Of a stretch of DNA of 64,000 bases, positions 21,544 through 33,345 are shown in pieces; within the stretch, counting starts at the first letter, position 1, and every line of letters starts with the position of its first letter. The stretch lies in contig CM037861.1 of the NCBI GenBank assembly GCA_021292105.1, forward strand, positions 52,478,920-52,542,919. Direction: 5' to 3'. Source of the stretch: Anadara kagoshimensis. Its lineage: Eukaryota; Mollusca; Bivalvia; Arcoida; Arcidae. Both the position numbers and the translations under genes were made by a program. The notes beneath the pieces were generated by a model. The model ran no database searches. It saw only the letters and a list, made by a program, of their open reading frames with translations, and was not told the DNA's origin.

Positions 21544-22768
21544 GTACGGTAGGTTACGTTAGTTGCAAGGAGTAGGATCAGATTATGTGGGGACATTTGT
21601 CATTGTTTCAACGAAAACCATTGTCCCCACATTTCAGGTACACGGACTACTGCATATCTAATTTATCTCACATTGTCGCCACTCTGCACTGTTAACACAC
21701 CACCCGGAGAGAGAAGAGACACAGAAAGAGAACGACGTTGTTTTTCATTTGGAGTTTCCATTCAGTTAATACACTCGTATAAAAAATATTGATATATTTC
21801 TCGGTGAAAAACGGAAGAGAAAAAAGTCTGTTCCAAATCTTGTCAGACATATGTACCTATACTAAATAAATAATTATTTTCATGTTGTCAACAATGGCCA
21901 GACATCGTCAGACGAGAACAGTTACATAACAACAGACATTGGCGCAAAAGAAATAAATCTTTTGGCGCAAATAAATGAAACAAATAAAATATGTCCGTTA
22001 CTTGCCAGCAAAACCCGAGATCAATTTTGTCATTTTAAGTATTTAGTGTGGTAATTACCCGAGTTTCTGTGATGTCTTGCCATTCGGTACGTTTCAGGAT
22101 AGCTCATATTCAGCATGGTGGACAAATTTTGTTTGAATTTGCAATTTGACTAATAACTGCAGCATACATCGCCATCGCGAGAACTATTCTCATTGCATAA
22201 AGAGGCGAATGTTATTTGGAATCTGACATTGGACAGGTGTCAAGTAATGATGTACAATAGTTTTGATTGGGACTATATCAACGTAGTACCCATCACACGG
22301 AAAGTTACAATTGCAAAAATTGATTTTGTTATCAGATAAAACCTTCATCGAAAATCTTCTCGATTACACAGTTTCTTAAATAGTTAATGTAAGACTAGTT
22401 GAATAGTGCGTTTTGTTTTTGGAATCTACGATTTATACAAAATATTTACAACCGCAATACTTTTCCTTATATGAAACAGGTCTTCCTGACTATCTCCATA
22501 ACTTCATGGAGAGAGTCGCGCACGCTACCAAATTCTGACTGGCGTACGAGTACATAACTCCCAATACACATTACAATACACATAGCTTACAAATTATAAA
22601 TCCGCAGTTGGGGTTTTCGTTGTCTTCCATTTAGCCATCAATGCTTACAAATTCAACATTTAATAGTTGTTCGTTTAATTTTAATATGAAAATGTGACCC
22701 TTATCATTGATTATCTTTTAAGTGAAATAAAATATTTACGATAAGCTGAAGGATTATGTTTATTTTTC
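21544..22768. other. Intergenic AT-rich sequence, nothing recognised
   Basis: No frame longer than about 60 codons with coding character, and no clear repeat apart from two MITE-like ggacatttgtc/accattgtcccc segments at 21591-21640. It could hold regulatory DNA for either convergent gene, but nothing in the sequence shows it. Confidence 0.4.
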
Positions 22769-22830
22769 CGTCACCTGGAGACGGGTACGGGCGGAGCTTC
22801 ACGTCAAGTTACGTCAGAGTGGGCGGAGTT
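22769..22830. promoter_or_regulatory. CRE and GC-box cluster
   Basis: A locally GC-rich block holds two GGGCGGAG boxes (22789-22796 and 22821-22828) around TTCACGTCAAG and a CRE-like TTACGTCA (22809-22816). This resembles a CREB/ATF plus Sp1 module. No gene start is visible nearby, so it may be an enhancer, an unannotated promoter or chance. Confidence 0.35.
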
Positions 22831-22963
22831 ACGGTTCTGTCAGATCCAGTTGCTGTTCTATCAAATGATGTGCATCCAGCCACGGAGAGTTGGTAAACAA
22901 GTAAATTTAAGTGCCATCCAGAAAACACTCGTGTTTTTCGTATATTTTAAAAGATTGTAAAAA

Positions 22964-23093
22964 TAAGAAATGGAATTTTACTTTTTTTCTACCATGAGGT
23001 CATGGAGAGAACGAGAATGGCGCAAATTAAATAGCGCCATTTTCGTTCTCTCCATGACCTCATGTAGAAAAAAAAGTAAAATTCCATTTCTTA
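22964..23093. repeat. Near-perfect 130-bp hairpin
   Basis: The arms start taagaaatggaattttac and meet at an inner block ending aatggcgc, with a loop of about 10 bp (aaattaaata). The roughly 59-bp arms differ by one substitution (gag/gaa), one T-run length change and one C. It could be a young fold-back MITE, or a locus able to make hairpin RNA if transcribed. Confidence 0.85.
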
Positions 23094-23507
23094 ATTATAT
23101 CACACATTGAATTAAGCAATGTATAGCATTTGGTTGGGTTTGGCAGAGAGTCATACAATACAGCGAAGTAAACCAAGCGCACCATATGTTCAGATGCTGA
23201 GCAATCGGACTCAAAAGAAAAACAAATTTCTGCTTTTGACCGTTTCCTTCAATTTCTGTCATTCTATATCCTGTATTTTAGTATACACTTTTGAATTCAT
23301 TTAAATTCAAGCAAAGTAAAGAAATATAATACTGTAGGAGAATATGTTTTATCTCTTTAAATATTGAAATAAAAGGTTGTGAAATGTGTTCGATAGCACA
23401 GTCTTAACATTTCAAAAAGCTTACCTATTACGGGATTAGGTATGTCATTCAAATGCCCTATTGTACCTTAGTCTCCAATGTTTGTCTAGTCAATTACCGA
23501 AAGGTGA

Positions 23508-23655
23508 TTACCCTTCTGGGGCACCTGTCAACAGTTAACTGGTGGAACTTTACGTGCTTAACTTATTCCAGTATTCAAAGTGTTTTACCTAGCTTTTCGG
23601 ATTGTAATCAGCTTTTCGAATTGTAATTTGAACATGATTTGTTTGTTTGATTCAT
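23508..23655 (+). repeat. Rep-A copy (diverged)
   Basis: Rep-A is the dispersed family in this window whose core reads CTTACCCTTCCGGAGCACC, followed by a CACTTCC..GGTGGAAG block and ending TGGTATGTTTGTTTTTGATT. Here the core is gattacccttctggggcacc and the end attgtaatttgaacatg. Confidence 0.6.
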
Positions 23656-23978
23656 CTTCTTTCCGTGACGCATCTTTTAGCATTATTGAAACTTATTCAA
23701 TTTGAGCGCGCATCACAAAGATAATTAAGTATTAGACATTTTGCAGAATGTTGTTTAATCACATCACGCGATTCATCACCAAGCGACGTTAAGACTGAAA
23801 AGCAACACTGCAAAGATAGAAAAAGCTTACACTAAAGGATGAACCACTATTGAAATGAATTTTGAAACCTTGGTTTCAAATAGTAAAATCAAGTTAGTAA
23901 AATGTATAACGTTTCTAGTTCAAGCGATCTTAATCATGGGTCTTTGTCAAAAATACCGATACTTTCAAAACGTGAAAC

Positions 23979-24280
23979 ACAAACATACCCGTTCATGTCA
24001 AAATTACAATCCCAAAAGCAAAGTATAAACTTTGAAAACGCAATTTCAGTCAAACACGCAAAGTCTCACTAGGGAATTGAGGTCAGGTGCAATGGAAAGG
24101 AAGCTAGCTACACCCACAAGCCCGGATTGAAATCAAATAAATTGACAATGAAAGGAACATGGAATTATTGGATATCAAATGTATCCAGAACAAATATGGA
24201 TACAGAAACTTAATGCTTATCATGGCTGTCATAAAACGTTTCAAGTGTCTTTATAAGCATATAGGCCTGCAATATACCAG
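23979..24280 (-). repeat. Rep-A copy, long
   Basis: Reverse orientation. It carries attacaatcccaaaagcaaa, then caatgaaaggaacatggaat and ggcctgcaatata, so it extends into the far half of the family. It lies just below the TARP 3' end. Confidence 0.7.
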
Positions 24281-24654
24281 GGTCAATAATTGTTCTTGTG
24301 GATGTTCTGTTGGATTTGGTAATAGAAAATGGAGTGTATCAGGATTTAAATGAAGACTATAAGACATGGTGTAAAATAAAATAAGGTGTATTTTACCATA
24401 CAAAAGCAATTTGTACAAAATTGAGACGTTACTGTGATATTGTATATGAACTAACGTACGTACGGTATGAAAAGTGATAGGACTTTTTGACTGACGGACT
24501 GACCGACTGACAGTAGTTTAGACAACAGTTATGAGGAACACATTTAAAACAAATATTTGGGCATATATGTGGTTACATAAGGATGAATATGTTATAAAAT
24601 TGTCCTGCTAAATATACATCAATCAAATTACACTCATATTTCATACACCCAAAC

Positions 24655-24735
24655 AACGCGTATAAAATAATGAATCCATTGACAAGAAGAGTTATCTCCC
24701 ACTTGTCCTTGACAAGAAGAGTTATCTCCTCCTTG
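24655..24735. repeat. Tandem pair with agagttatctcc
   Basis: The block ttgacaagaagagttatctc occurs twice about 31 bp apart. The gttatctccc motif is common in molluscan dispersed repeats as I recall. Confidence 0.45.
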
Positions 24736-24973
24736 TTCAGAGATCATCCATTTTTACATAATCGATTCTCATATTCTAAAATATAAATCCTCAAACTGAA
24801 TGACTTTGTAATTCTACTATTCGAGGTATTCGTTTTTGGGACTTTATGACGTAATAATACCAGGTATTCCAATACTGCCTTCCTTCCTCTGATCATACAA
24901 ATATACACACAAACTACTAATCCTTCTGCTCTACTATTTAAAGTCAATTAAATATATATAGTTTTTATACTTT

Positions 24974-25509
24974 CTACACTGGGGTGGTTCGTCTAAATGT
25001 ATTTTCCGATGGAACAGGCATATGATCACGTTGCATGTCACGTGGTTGATGTGTGTCTACTGTCGTTGATATTGTATTTCTTGATACTTCTCTAGGAAAA
25101 GTATAATTTGATAATTCATGTGATGTTGTTTCTGAAATAGGGGTATATGTAAAATAACTCTCAGACCTGCTTAATGATGGATCTCTAGAGCGTTCTCGCG
25201 ACTGTGATCGATCACGTGATTGTGACGGAGATTTTCTATAACGCCACCTATTGCTTCTATCATTTGCTTCAGTTTTTAACATTTTTTGCACTTTCTTTCG
25301 TTGTGAATGCTTATATCGTGTAATGTATAGATACACAGAGAATACTCCCGACAATTCAGTCAAGGCAAATGAACACACTGCCATCATGAAAGAAGAACCG
25401 TACCAATATTCAAATTTAGGATCTTCACCTTGGTTTCCTTTCCCTTTATTGCCCACTTCTTCTGTTATGCTGCCTATATATAGTATAATACCGACAAGTG
25501 TACAGAGAC
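24974..25509 (-). CDS. TARP last exon: TM3 end, TM4, tail with PDZ ligand
   Basis: Acceptor ctacttgcag, 536 nt, stop TAG at 24976-24974. It encodes LCTLVGIILYIG (TM3), a Gly/Lys loop, then YWYGSSFMMAVCSFALTEL and GVFSVYLYITRYK (TM4; vertebrate [20 protein letters not shown]). The tail holds a YRKSPSQSRDRSQSRERSRD block, then Ser/Thr-rich sequence and FRRTTPV. The Arg/Ser block is where vertebrate stargazin is phosphorylated to control lipid binding. I saw no clear polyadenylation signal on the minus strand below the stop. Confidence 0.95.
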
Positions 25510-28500
25510 CTGCAAGTAGAAGTAAACACACTATATATAAGCACATCGTCTAAGTAGGCTAGACAATTTAATTATTGGAAGTTATGTAAGTAATAATCAG
25601 AGATAATCCTATGGGAAAACCATGTCTGAAACCATTTTGTCATAATGTTCAGTTCATGGTCACATCAATTTTACTTAAAACAATGTCAATAAGTGTGTTA
25701 CATAGGTGGATCAGTCACAATGCTCTATATGAACATGTTTTTGCAAGAAGTGTAGTTTTAAATTTCACTCAAAATAATGTTAATAAGTGTTCAGATAAGG
25801 CGGCATTGGACATTTGAGCGAAAGCATAGGACAGAAGATAAAAACGGACAGCTTTTTAACACATTTGAACAAATTCCTAAATATTTAGTAGACCGGTGAT
25901 TTGATCGGCTGCAATGCTTTATATGAACATATAGTGAAAATGAGTGTAGTGGTCGGTGTGATTTTTTACTTTTTTAGCTACACATATCACTGCATTTGAC
26001 CAAATCAGAATTCAGCATTAAAACTGTCAATATTTTAACAAAATAATTATTGAATGCAGTTTTAAAAAAAACTACCATGCCTCTCAATACGAAGACAAGG
26101 ATTTAACGAAATATATTCCCGATATTTAAACCACCTTTGGACTAAGGTATATGTTTTATAATGCCATATATACGACTATCATATAACAGTAAAATAGTTA
26201 ACGAGATGAGCAAAATAAACTCATAACTATTTGGCTTGTGGACTAAAAGATTAGTTAGATGGTATGCTAACATTAATGCATATGTGACCCTAGGTTGAAC
26301 ATGGGTTTTATTGTAATTTAGGAATAAACTACACATGGGGGAACATTTATTGTAATTTTTTGTAATACACTTTTTGCATATAACAATGTAACTAGTATTT
26401 TTCTTTTCTTCTACACGTGAGGTTTGTTTTTAGTAATTAAGTTACCATCCATAAGTAGCCAGTTACTAGAAGCCAATGTAACCTTATCTTGGTTACTGTC
26501 TATTTTAAAAAGTAATATTTTTCTAGATACTTTTATCAACTTGTATCAATTGTAGCCTTTTTTATATGAAAAGGAGGAAAATATCGATGTCGAATATGTT
26601 ATCTGCTGATTGCGCTAAATGCAAACCGCGATGAAGACAGTGATGAATTATGACGCAAAAATAACCGATGATGGGTGGACCCATACGATAGTAGCTTGCC
26701 TAGTTATTACTAATTTAATCAACAGATCAAGACAACACCAGTCTTAGATATAATTATCATCACCTTTTGTAACTCCTTGTCAATCATATTATAAACAGTA
26801 ATTCCATTACTAAGTTTAATATAACAATCGATATAGCTTCTTTAAGAAATCTTTACTGAGAAACTGTTACCAGATAAATCAATTAATATATTATCAGTTA
26901 CATTTCACGAAGAATGCAAATATTTCTTTTTTAAATTTTGTCCTATAAGTGTAAGGATATTTTCGATTTTTTCCCTATCGTTATCATGCATGGCTGTTTA
27001 GAAAAAAACTTAAATTTAAATTACTCACGTCACGGATGTAGCTGAATAAACAAGATGTGCTTATCCTTTCGGATCACCCGGCCTTACTTCCTTAATGTAT
27101 CAGTTTCAAAGTTCACTAAATGCTTTAGTACTGTGATTTGAACGTGGACCGGTATGTTTGTTTTTGATTGATGCATCCAAACCATTTTATTGTCTTTGCT
27201 AACAGTTCTTATTATCTTACATGGCTAGTAGTGTTAAGCTGTCTACATTAAGTATTTTCCAGACTTCCTGGGAAATGAGAAGCTTGTTGTTTTACTACAA
27301 CATGAGTTTTATAGTACTTTAGGAGGGGATAGTTATACCGCTTAATCCACAACCGTTGGTGTGAACGGAGTGTGGATAAAAAATAAATATGAATGTATTC
27401 TGCATTTAAATAAAGAGTGGTTGCTCTACTCAGTTGTCCATTTTCAGCATCTTTCAACAATTTTAAACACCTAATATTGAAGAGAGAATCTTTTCACTAA
27501 TTTTCCAATACTTCAAAATCTATTGAATTATATACTATCAAATTATGTAATTAATTATATAAAACTAAAAGTATAAAATTATTTTCTAAACTATTTCAGA
27601 TTTTAATTGTTCTCAATTTTAGTTTTCGTATTAAGTTGGTTTTTTTTAATTTTTATTTATTTATTTATTGCATTTCATTAATTTATAAAATCCAAATTCA
27701 ATTATAAACATTTCTTAAAATATATTGATTATGTTTTGTTTCTGTTTGTTGACAGTGATGGTAATCTATGGTTGTATACGTCTATTTATCCATGTGATCC
27801 GATACCTTGAACTTTTCCTGATGAATGAAATCCCAAAAGCTTGACTTTTAACCCAAAAGAAACATTTTGCTAAATTAAACATAACGCGAAAATCATAAAG
27901 CTCTAATGTTCAACGACTGATCGGTAATAACAAAGAAAAAAAAATAAAACGAGTCAAAGTTAATTTAAAGTGTGCTTATTTATTATATGTCCCTGGGAAA
28001 GCTTAAGTCATGTAGGATCACCCAGTCGATAGATCATCCATTAGCTATCTGTTGTTTTAACACACGAACATATCGACAACTGGCTGACTGTATGTCATTG
28101 TGTGAACATGTGTATAGCTAAAGTCTTGACTGCTGACAAGCCGCGAAGATGTGCTCTGTAGATAAGTAAATGTACATATCGATATTTTAACATTTTAAAA
28201 AAATTATAGATAATTGATAAGATGCATCACTGTGAGTCTAATCAATGCTTACGCCATAAAATATTTTAAATAACTGATAATGTGTATTTTTGTAAGTGAA
28301 ACTCTCTCAATCAGTATCGCTTTTTTGTAAGTCTAAATGAGTTCCTGAAAATCAGCTTTCCTTTCATATTGATATGACTCTCATTCTGTACTGATTTTTT
28401 TATGTTTCGCGTGCAGGTGTAGGTGGGTAGGAAATGCTTACCCTTCCAGATCATCCGGACTCACTTCCCTAGGTTTGGTGGAAGTGTGTAACTTAATTTG

Positions 28501-30995
28501 CAAGTTTTCGAAGTTTTCACTGTGTTTTGGGGCTGTGATTTGAACATGGAGGGATATGTTTGATTTTGACTGTCTCTATTTGGGATTTACGTATTGCACC
28601 AATTGTCGTTTTTAGTCCCAAATTTTGCGTACTTACCAGCTAAAACAAATAATATCCCACACACGAATGTAAGATTTTTTCTTCTAGAATTGCAATGTCC
28701 AACAAAACATATAACTGTGGCTATTAATAAAATCAGCAGACTTGTTAACGGAAACCAAGTAGATCTTCTCATGGTTACTGTAAATAAAATACAAATAACA
28801 ATTATTTACACCATTCTTTTTTATCAGGCCTAAGTTTGGCTATTACCAAGGACAAGTACATATTTTTCAACTTAAAATTTTCTTTCTCCTTTTTTATCTA
28901 TTTCCCTGATGTCAAAATCATTCCTTAATTAAGTTTTTCTTAACCAAAATCGAGAAACAAAATAAATCTTCATTTGTTTTATTTTTCAAGATATTTGAGA
29001 ATGTAATATGCCATTTTGAAGATCGCTTCAAGCTTATAACATTTTTTTCTGAATTCTGACGAAATACGTAAAGGAAGAAGATAATTTGAAGCTGGAAAAT
29101 TGTCTTTGGCAAGAACTTTTGTACCGTAACACCTAGTATCAGCAATCAAGAGCCAAAAATATTTTTTTTATTAAGTCTGAGGAAATCCATAAATAGGAAG
29201 AAAATAATTTGAAGCTAAAAATTGTCTTTGGCAACAGCAATCAAAGGCCAAAAAAAAAAAAAAGCAAACAAGAAAATCAAAAGTGCATTTTGATCACTGT
29301 ATAAACTCCCTATGTGGTTATAGTACAGTCAAACCTGTGTATATTTGTCACATAGGAGATGTAATAAGCGTGGTTTTTATGGCCAGGTGGCCCTAATATA
29401 CAGGTTAAAATAACATGAATAAAGAGCAATTGGAATAAAATTTTACCGGCCTTTAAAAGCAAGCAACTTTTGTGTAGAGGTGGCTTTTAAGGCAGATTCG
29501 ATGGTAATGATATTCGCGAAGAATTCACCGTGGCAAGTCAGAAACATTATCTTGTTTTGACTTGAATAGTGAAAATATATGATATGGAATTGTTCACAAT
29601 AAATTTTTCTTATTTTATATAAAATGAAAGTTATCTGAAAAATATACTCGGCAACAGTAAAACATACATAACAGCATTTATGGTCTTCCAATATTTTTAA
29701 AGAAATTACTAATGGTCATTTTAAACACAAAAAATAAATTCGTAAAAAACCAAAAACGTTTTTCTTTTTCACACACACAAACATCAACCGAATGATGTCC
29801 AGTATATCTTCTACATATAGTAATGTAGCCTATATTCTTTCTTAATTTTTTCATCTTATATACCAGCAAAAAGGTCATCAACTACCCTTTTTTACAGAAA
29901 TGATCAATATTTATTTTACCAAAATGAATAAATAAATAAATAAACAAGCTACAAACATTAACCGTATACCATACTAGTTAATTCAGTCTACATCCGGGTT
30001 TGTTACTGACCTTGCCAAGTTTGATAGTGCGATCTGTACGTTCGAGTTTATAAATTATACTTCCATCATAAATATTGACAATTATATTGCTTGCCTGACA
30101 TATCAATTAAAACAAACGCTTTTACTATCAAGTTTGTGCTGATGAATCATAGAGTTACTTCTGTTTATTGTTGTATCATTAAAAACCTCAATATTTATTG
30201 TTCGGTTCGTAACATTTACACTCTCTGCACTTTAAAAGACAATGGGAGATATCGATTACCAATAAAATATAACATGCATTAAACAAGAAACAGGCTTTAA
30301 TGTCAACAATAAAGCAAGACCCTTCATGATTCATAAATATCAACATCAGCGTGACGAGTGTTGAAACAAACAGGCACATTTTTTACTGTTTGCTCTGAGA
30401 CGTTCTTTTCATATTTTGCTATATCATTCATCCTTGTCCACCCCCGCCATTTACAGTTTCGATTAATATTAGATGTCTCTTGTTTGCTTTGCTTACTCTA
30501 GGGTTTGTAGATTTGTGTGTACATTTTGAATATTTTATGACCATTTACACAATCTACCAGTCAACTTTAGTCAACGTCAACTTCTACTAGGGAAGTGAGA
30601 TCAGGTGCTCTGGAAGGGTAAGCACCTCCCGTTTAGCTAGTTACACTCGCCACGTTTGTAATAATATGAATATTTAGCCTGTTCACTAGATGTTCATTTA
30701 TAAAAACCACACACACAAATAGTGAGCTTTTGATAGCATAATCTTAAATTCATAGCCTTTTGTTTGAAGAACCAAGGAAATTGGTTAAAAAATGATTATA
30801 CACGACAACTAAAATATGCCAATCTCTGTAAGTTAAATGGTGTGGTGAAATATGACACTCTTTGTATTGTAGGCTTAAATTGTTCTATAAAGTGTTACTT
30901 ACATAAAATAGCATCTGTTTGTGGAATACCATCTCTCTCATCATCAACAGTAAAATATTGAATATATGTACAATCCATAGTAGTTGGATATTTAC
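24974..30995 (-). CDS. Stargazin-like TARP (CACNG2/3/4/8-type), 5' partial
   Basis: Transmembrane AMPA receptor regulatory proteins are four-helix claudin-fold membrane proteins that traffic and modulate glutamate receptors and anchor them to PDZ scaffolds. Three minus-strand exons (30995-30903, 28777-28637, 25509-24974) join in constant phase 1 to give about 255 residues: the end of extracellular loop 1, TM2, TM3, TM4 and a cytoplasmic tail. The tail has an Arg/Ser repeat like the phosphorylated stargazin tail and ends FRRTTPV, the stargazin class I PDZ ligand. TM1 and the GLW part of loop 1 belong to an exon not found here. The intron phases and the 141-nt middle exon agree with vertebrate CACNG genes as I recall them. 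An invertebrate TARP is the best reading; a generic CACNG gamma subunit is the alternative. Confidence 0.93.
27020..27173 (+). repeat. Rep-A copy in TARP intron 3
   Basis: Core gtgcttatcctttcggatca, end accggtatgtttgtttttga. Antisense to the TARP gene. Confidence 0.7.
28412..28570 (+). repeat. Rep-A copy in TARP intron 3 near the 141-nt exon
   Basis: Core aatgcttacccttccagatc, then ggtttggtggaagtgtgtaa and gggctgtgatttgaacatgg. It ends within 70 bp of the exon donor. Confidence 0.7.
28637..28777 (-). CDS. TARP exon: TM2 and first part of TM3
   Basis: Acceptor ttatttacag, donor TTAGCTG|gtaagt, exactly 141 nt. It encodes TMRRSTWFPLTSLLILLI (vertebrate AVRASSIFPILSVILLF), a short basic loop NSRRKN, then LTFVCGILFVLAG (vertebrate ILSAGIFFVSAG). 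The match is in helix positions and in the FP and LAG landmarks. Confidence 0.92.
29324..29506. mobile_element. Tc1-like MITE (TACAGT family), copy 2
   Basis: Left TACAGTCAAACCTG, right gattcgatggta (decayed GTTCGACTGTA). It shares the caggtggccctaatataca and ttttaccggcctttaaaa blocks with the copies at 16842 and 36858. Confidence 0.6.
30572..30668 (-). repeat. Rep-A fragment in TARP intron 2
   Basis: Core region only: tgctctggaagggtaagcac followed by tttagctagttacactcgcc. Confidence 0.65.
30903..30995 (-). CDS. TARP exon: end of extracellular loop 1
   Basis: Acceptor ttattacag, donor TTTTAT|gtaagt, 93 nt, phase 1 in and out. It encodes KYPTTMDCTYIQYFTVDD and ends GIPQTDAIL. The C..I.YF spacing and acidic middle resemble stargazin LCKQIDHFPEDADYEAD ahead of TM2. 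Identity per residue is low; the call rests on phase, position and this pattern. Confidence 0.8.
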
Positions 30996-31203
30996 CTGTA
31001 ATAAAAAACCGAAAATTAAAAATATGGGTATTTATGTTTATCATATAATACATAATACATGTATTAAATAGCAATATACGCTTCGCATAAAAATTAAACG
31101 ATAAATCCCGAGGTGTTAGCATGCAATATGGATCAATATTTGCACGCAAACTTTGTTCAAGTCCGAGGTTTCCCGAAGCAATTTTTTCATACTGCACGCT
31201 TTG

Positions 31204-31312
31204 TCACATGACGCTGTCGTTTAAGACGTCATACGATTGTTGTCGACGTCATCGCTGTGTTGTTGCCATATTTAACTAGTTCTTGTATCCATTTACAAGA
31301 ACTAGTTAATAT
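31204..31312. promoter_or_regulatory. CpG-rich block with two GACGTCAT sites and a 20-bp hairpin
   Basis: Two CRE-like GACGTCAT sites (about 31223-31250) lie 210-260 bp upstream, in gene sense, of the TARP exon at 30995. Beside them is an inverted repeat, aactagttcttgta against tacaagaactagtt with a 5-bp loop (31268-31312). It could be an alternative promoter or an enhancer; nothing proves transcription starts here. Confidence 0.3.
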
Positions 31313-32080
31313 TTACGTCTTTGTACGACAAAATGGTATCAACTCCTATAATATCAATTACTTTACTGATGTTTTTATGTACTTTTAGAAACAACATAAA
31401 TGACTATTTCGATATGAATGAAATGTTCTTAATTGAAGCATAAAACACAATTCCATTAACCCATTGACTTATATTTAAGGTATAGACGCATGAATTTCCG
31501 TAGTAATAAAGTCAGTTTGTTACAATCAACTAGTATTTTAAACACATCTAGAACAAACATGTAAAATTGCTAAAATTCGCGTTTGCTGTATGACAACACA
31601 ATTGCCACAGGCGTGGTATCTGTATTTAAGTTCGGTTAATTGAAACACCAGAAAACTTAACCAGCAAACTAATGAAATACTCAAATATGGTATAACAGTA
31701 CACAGGTACTATGTTAAGATATTAAAACTAATATAGTATAGCATGGGATGTTCTGATTTTTTTTTCAAAGTCAATATAGTTTTAATCCAACCCTGTTAGA
31801 ACCAAGTACTTTGCATATTATTTGATGTGTTGATGTCATTGTCCAACAACACATAATGGTAAAATAAGGGGAAGGGAAGAACTATATCCAAAGTGTGTAG
31901 TGCAGAAACTGACCATCACTTCTTGCTATATATTAATTACAGACTGTGTTGATTCTTAATGCCAACGATTGGTTGTTTATTTACAAATGTGTTTATTTAT
32001 GATGTTTGATTGTATTAAACTCTGTTTGAGACCAAATGTAGTTACAGGACTATAATAACATTCAATAACATTTGCTAATG
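31313..32080. other. Nothing recognised
   Basis: AT-rich sequence between regulatory-like blocks; no coding frame or repeat structure that I can support. Confidence 0.4.
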
Positions 32081-32123
32081 TTACGTCAATCATCTCTCGC
32101 TTACGCCTATAGCCGTGACGTCA
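32081..32123. promoter_or_regulatory. Pair of CRE sites
   Basis: TTACGTCA at 32081-32088 and a full palindromic CRE TGACGTCA at 32116-32123, 35 bp apart, in a short CpG-containing stretch of otherwise AT-rich DNA. Confidence 0.3.
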
Positions 32124-32216
32124 TTGTTTGGCTGTTCCAGTAATTGGAATTGTATGTTAGACACGATAGTGTTTTAAATTCATTTCAGGATTCAAAAACA
32201 AAAAACAAGATTTTCA

Positions 32217-32333
32217 AAAATATAACCATTGAACAGTCTAGAAATGGCGTCTATAGCGCCAGCGCGCGTTTTTCAGTTTGCTTTGCATGGGAATGGAAGT
32301 TATAGCAATTTCTAGACAGTTCAATGGTTAATT
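32217..32333. mobile_element. Fold-back MITE (about 117 bp)
   Basis: Left ataaccattgaacagtctag and right ctagacagttcaatggtta are inverted repeats of about 27 bp around a GC-richer middle (gcgccagcgcgcg). Confidence 0.75.
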
Positions 32334-32979
32334 GTATATACTTTTTTGTTTTTGTTTCAGTATTTATCCATAATGTCATTTGAATTAAAAGTGCAACATG
32401 TAATCGAAATACGTGTTTGTACTATTGGAAATCTGGAAAAATAACAATCAAACAGAACATTGATTTTTATGCTTAGTAAATAGATAAAATCTGCAATAAA
32501 CAATTGAACAAACATTGTTACATCTTAAGTTGATGTTTTATAAGATATGATGCACATGAAATATACACATATCTGTACCCTTATAGATGTAAAAATTCCA
32601 GACACGATCTGTACCCATATAAAATCTATGTGTACATGGAATAATTCAAGTCACGATCTGTACCCATTTATTTCAATACTGGCATGCCAATATATCGTTT
32701 ATTTCACTAGAAGGCAATTATCGGATTTTTTCGGCTCTAAAAGTGTTGTATTTTAATTTACACAACCGTCTGATATCCATGCGTACTGTCAATATTAGAG
32801 AAAAAATTTCCGTTTTGAAGTTGTCAGCAATTTCAGTTTGATTGCTAGATGGTATTTAATTCTAACTGGTACAAGGTTTAGCTTTAAAGATTATGAGATG
32901 TTGTAGATTTCATGTCATTCTGTAACGATTTTGGTTCAAAAATAAAATGTTTAATACATGTATAGTTTATTGCTGATTG

Positions 32980-33345
32980 AAGTAAAGTACGAGAGTTATA
33001 CGTGGGATAAAACTATCATTGTGTCGAATAAAGGACGAGGGCTATGCCTGGGACAAACTATCTTGGTGTCGAATGAAGGGCGAGGGCTATACGTGGGATA
33101 AAACTATCATTGTGTCGAATGAAGGACGAGGGCTATTCCTGGTATAAAACTATTATTGTGTCAAATGAAGGACGAGGCTATACTTGGGATAAACAATCAT
33201 GGTGTCAAAGAAGTACGAGGGCTATACGTGGGATAAAACTATCATGGTGTCAAAGAAGGACGGGGGCTATACGTGGTATGTACTACCATGGTGTTGAACG
33301 TAGGATGAAGACATTACGAAGTATGAAACTACTGTATGTCGAAAG
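32980..33345. repeat. Degenerate minisatellite, 45-46 bp unit
   Basis: The block gagggctatacgtgggataa recurs about every 45 bp (gctat at 33041, 33086, 33132, 33177, 33221, 33266), seven to eight units. A 107-codon frame at 33110-33433 runs through it because the unit lacks stops in that phase; it has no other coding support. Confidence 0.85.

Larger units (their letters stand above)
25510..28636 (-). other. TARP intron 3 (3.1 kb)
   Basis: Phase 1 intron. Apart from a Rep-A copy at 27020-27173 and a weakly duplicated segment at 25625-25940 (atgaacat...gtgtag blocks), it is AT-rich and featureless to me. Confidence 0.7.
28778..30902 (-). other. TARP intron 2 (2.1 kb)
   Basis: Contains a degenerate tandem pair of about 120 bp (29035-29260, shared block aattgtctttggcaa), a Tc1-like MITE at 29324-29506 and a Rep-A fragment at 30572-30668. 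Otherwise nothing recognised. Confidence 0.7.

Noticed and set aside
30895..31197. Long minus-strand frame running upstream of the TARP exon as one coding exon
   Set aside because: A strong acceptor (ttattacag) at 30996-30997 and the phase match to the next exon place the exon start at 30995; the upstream part is AT-rich intron that happens to stay open.
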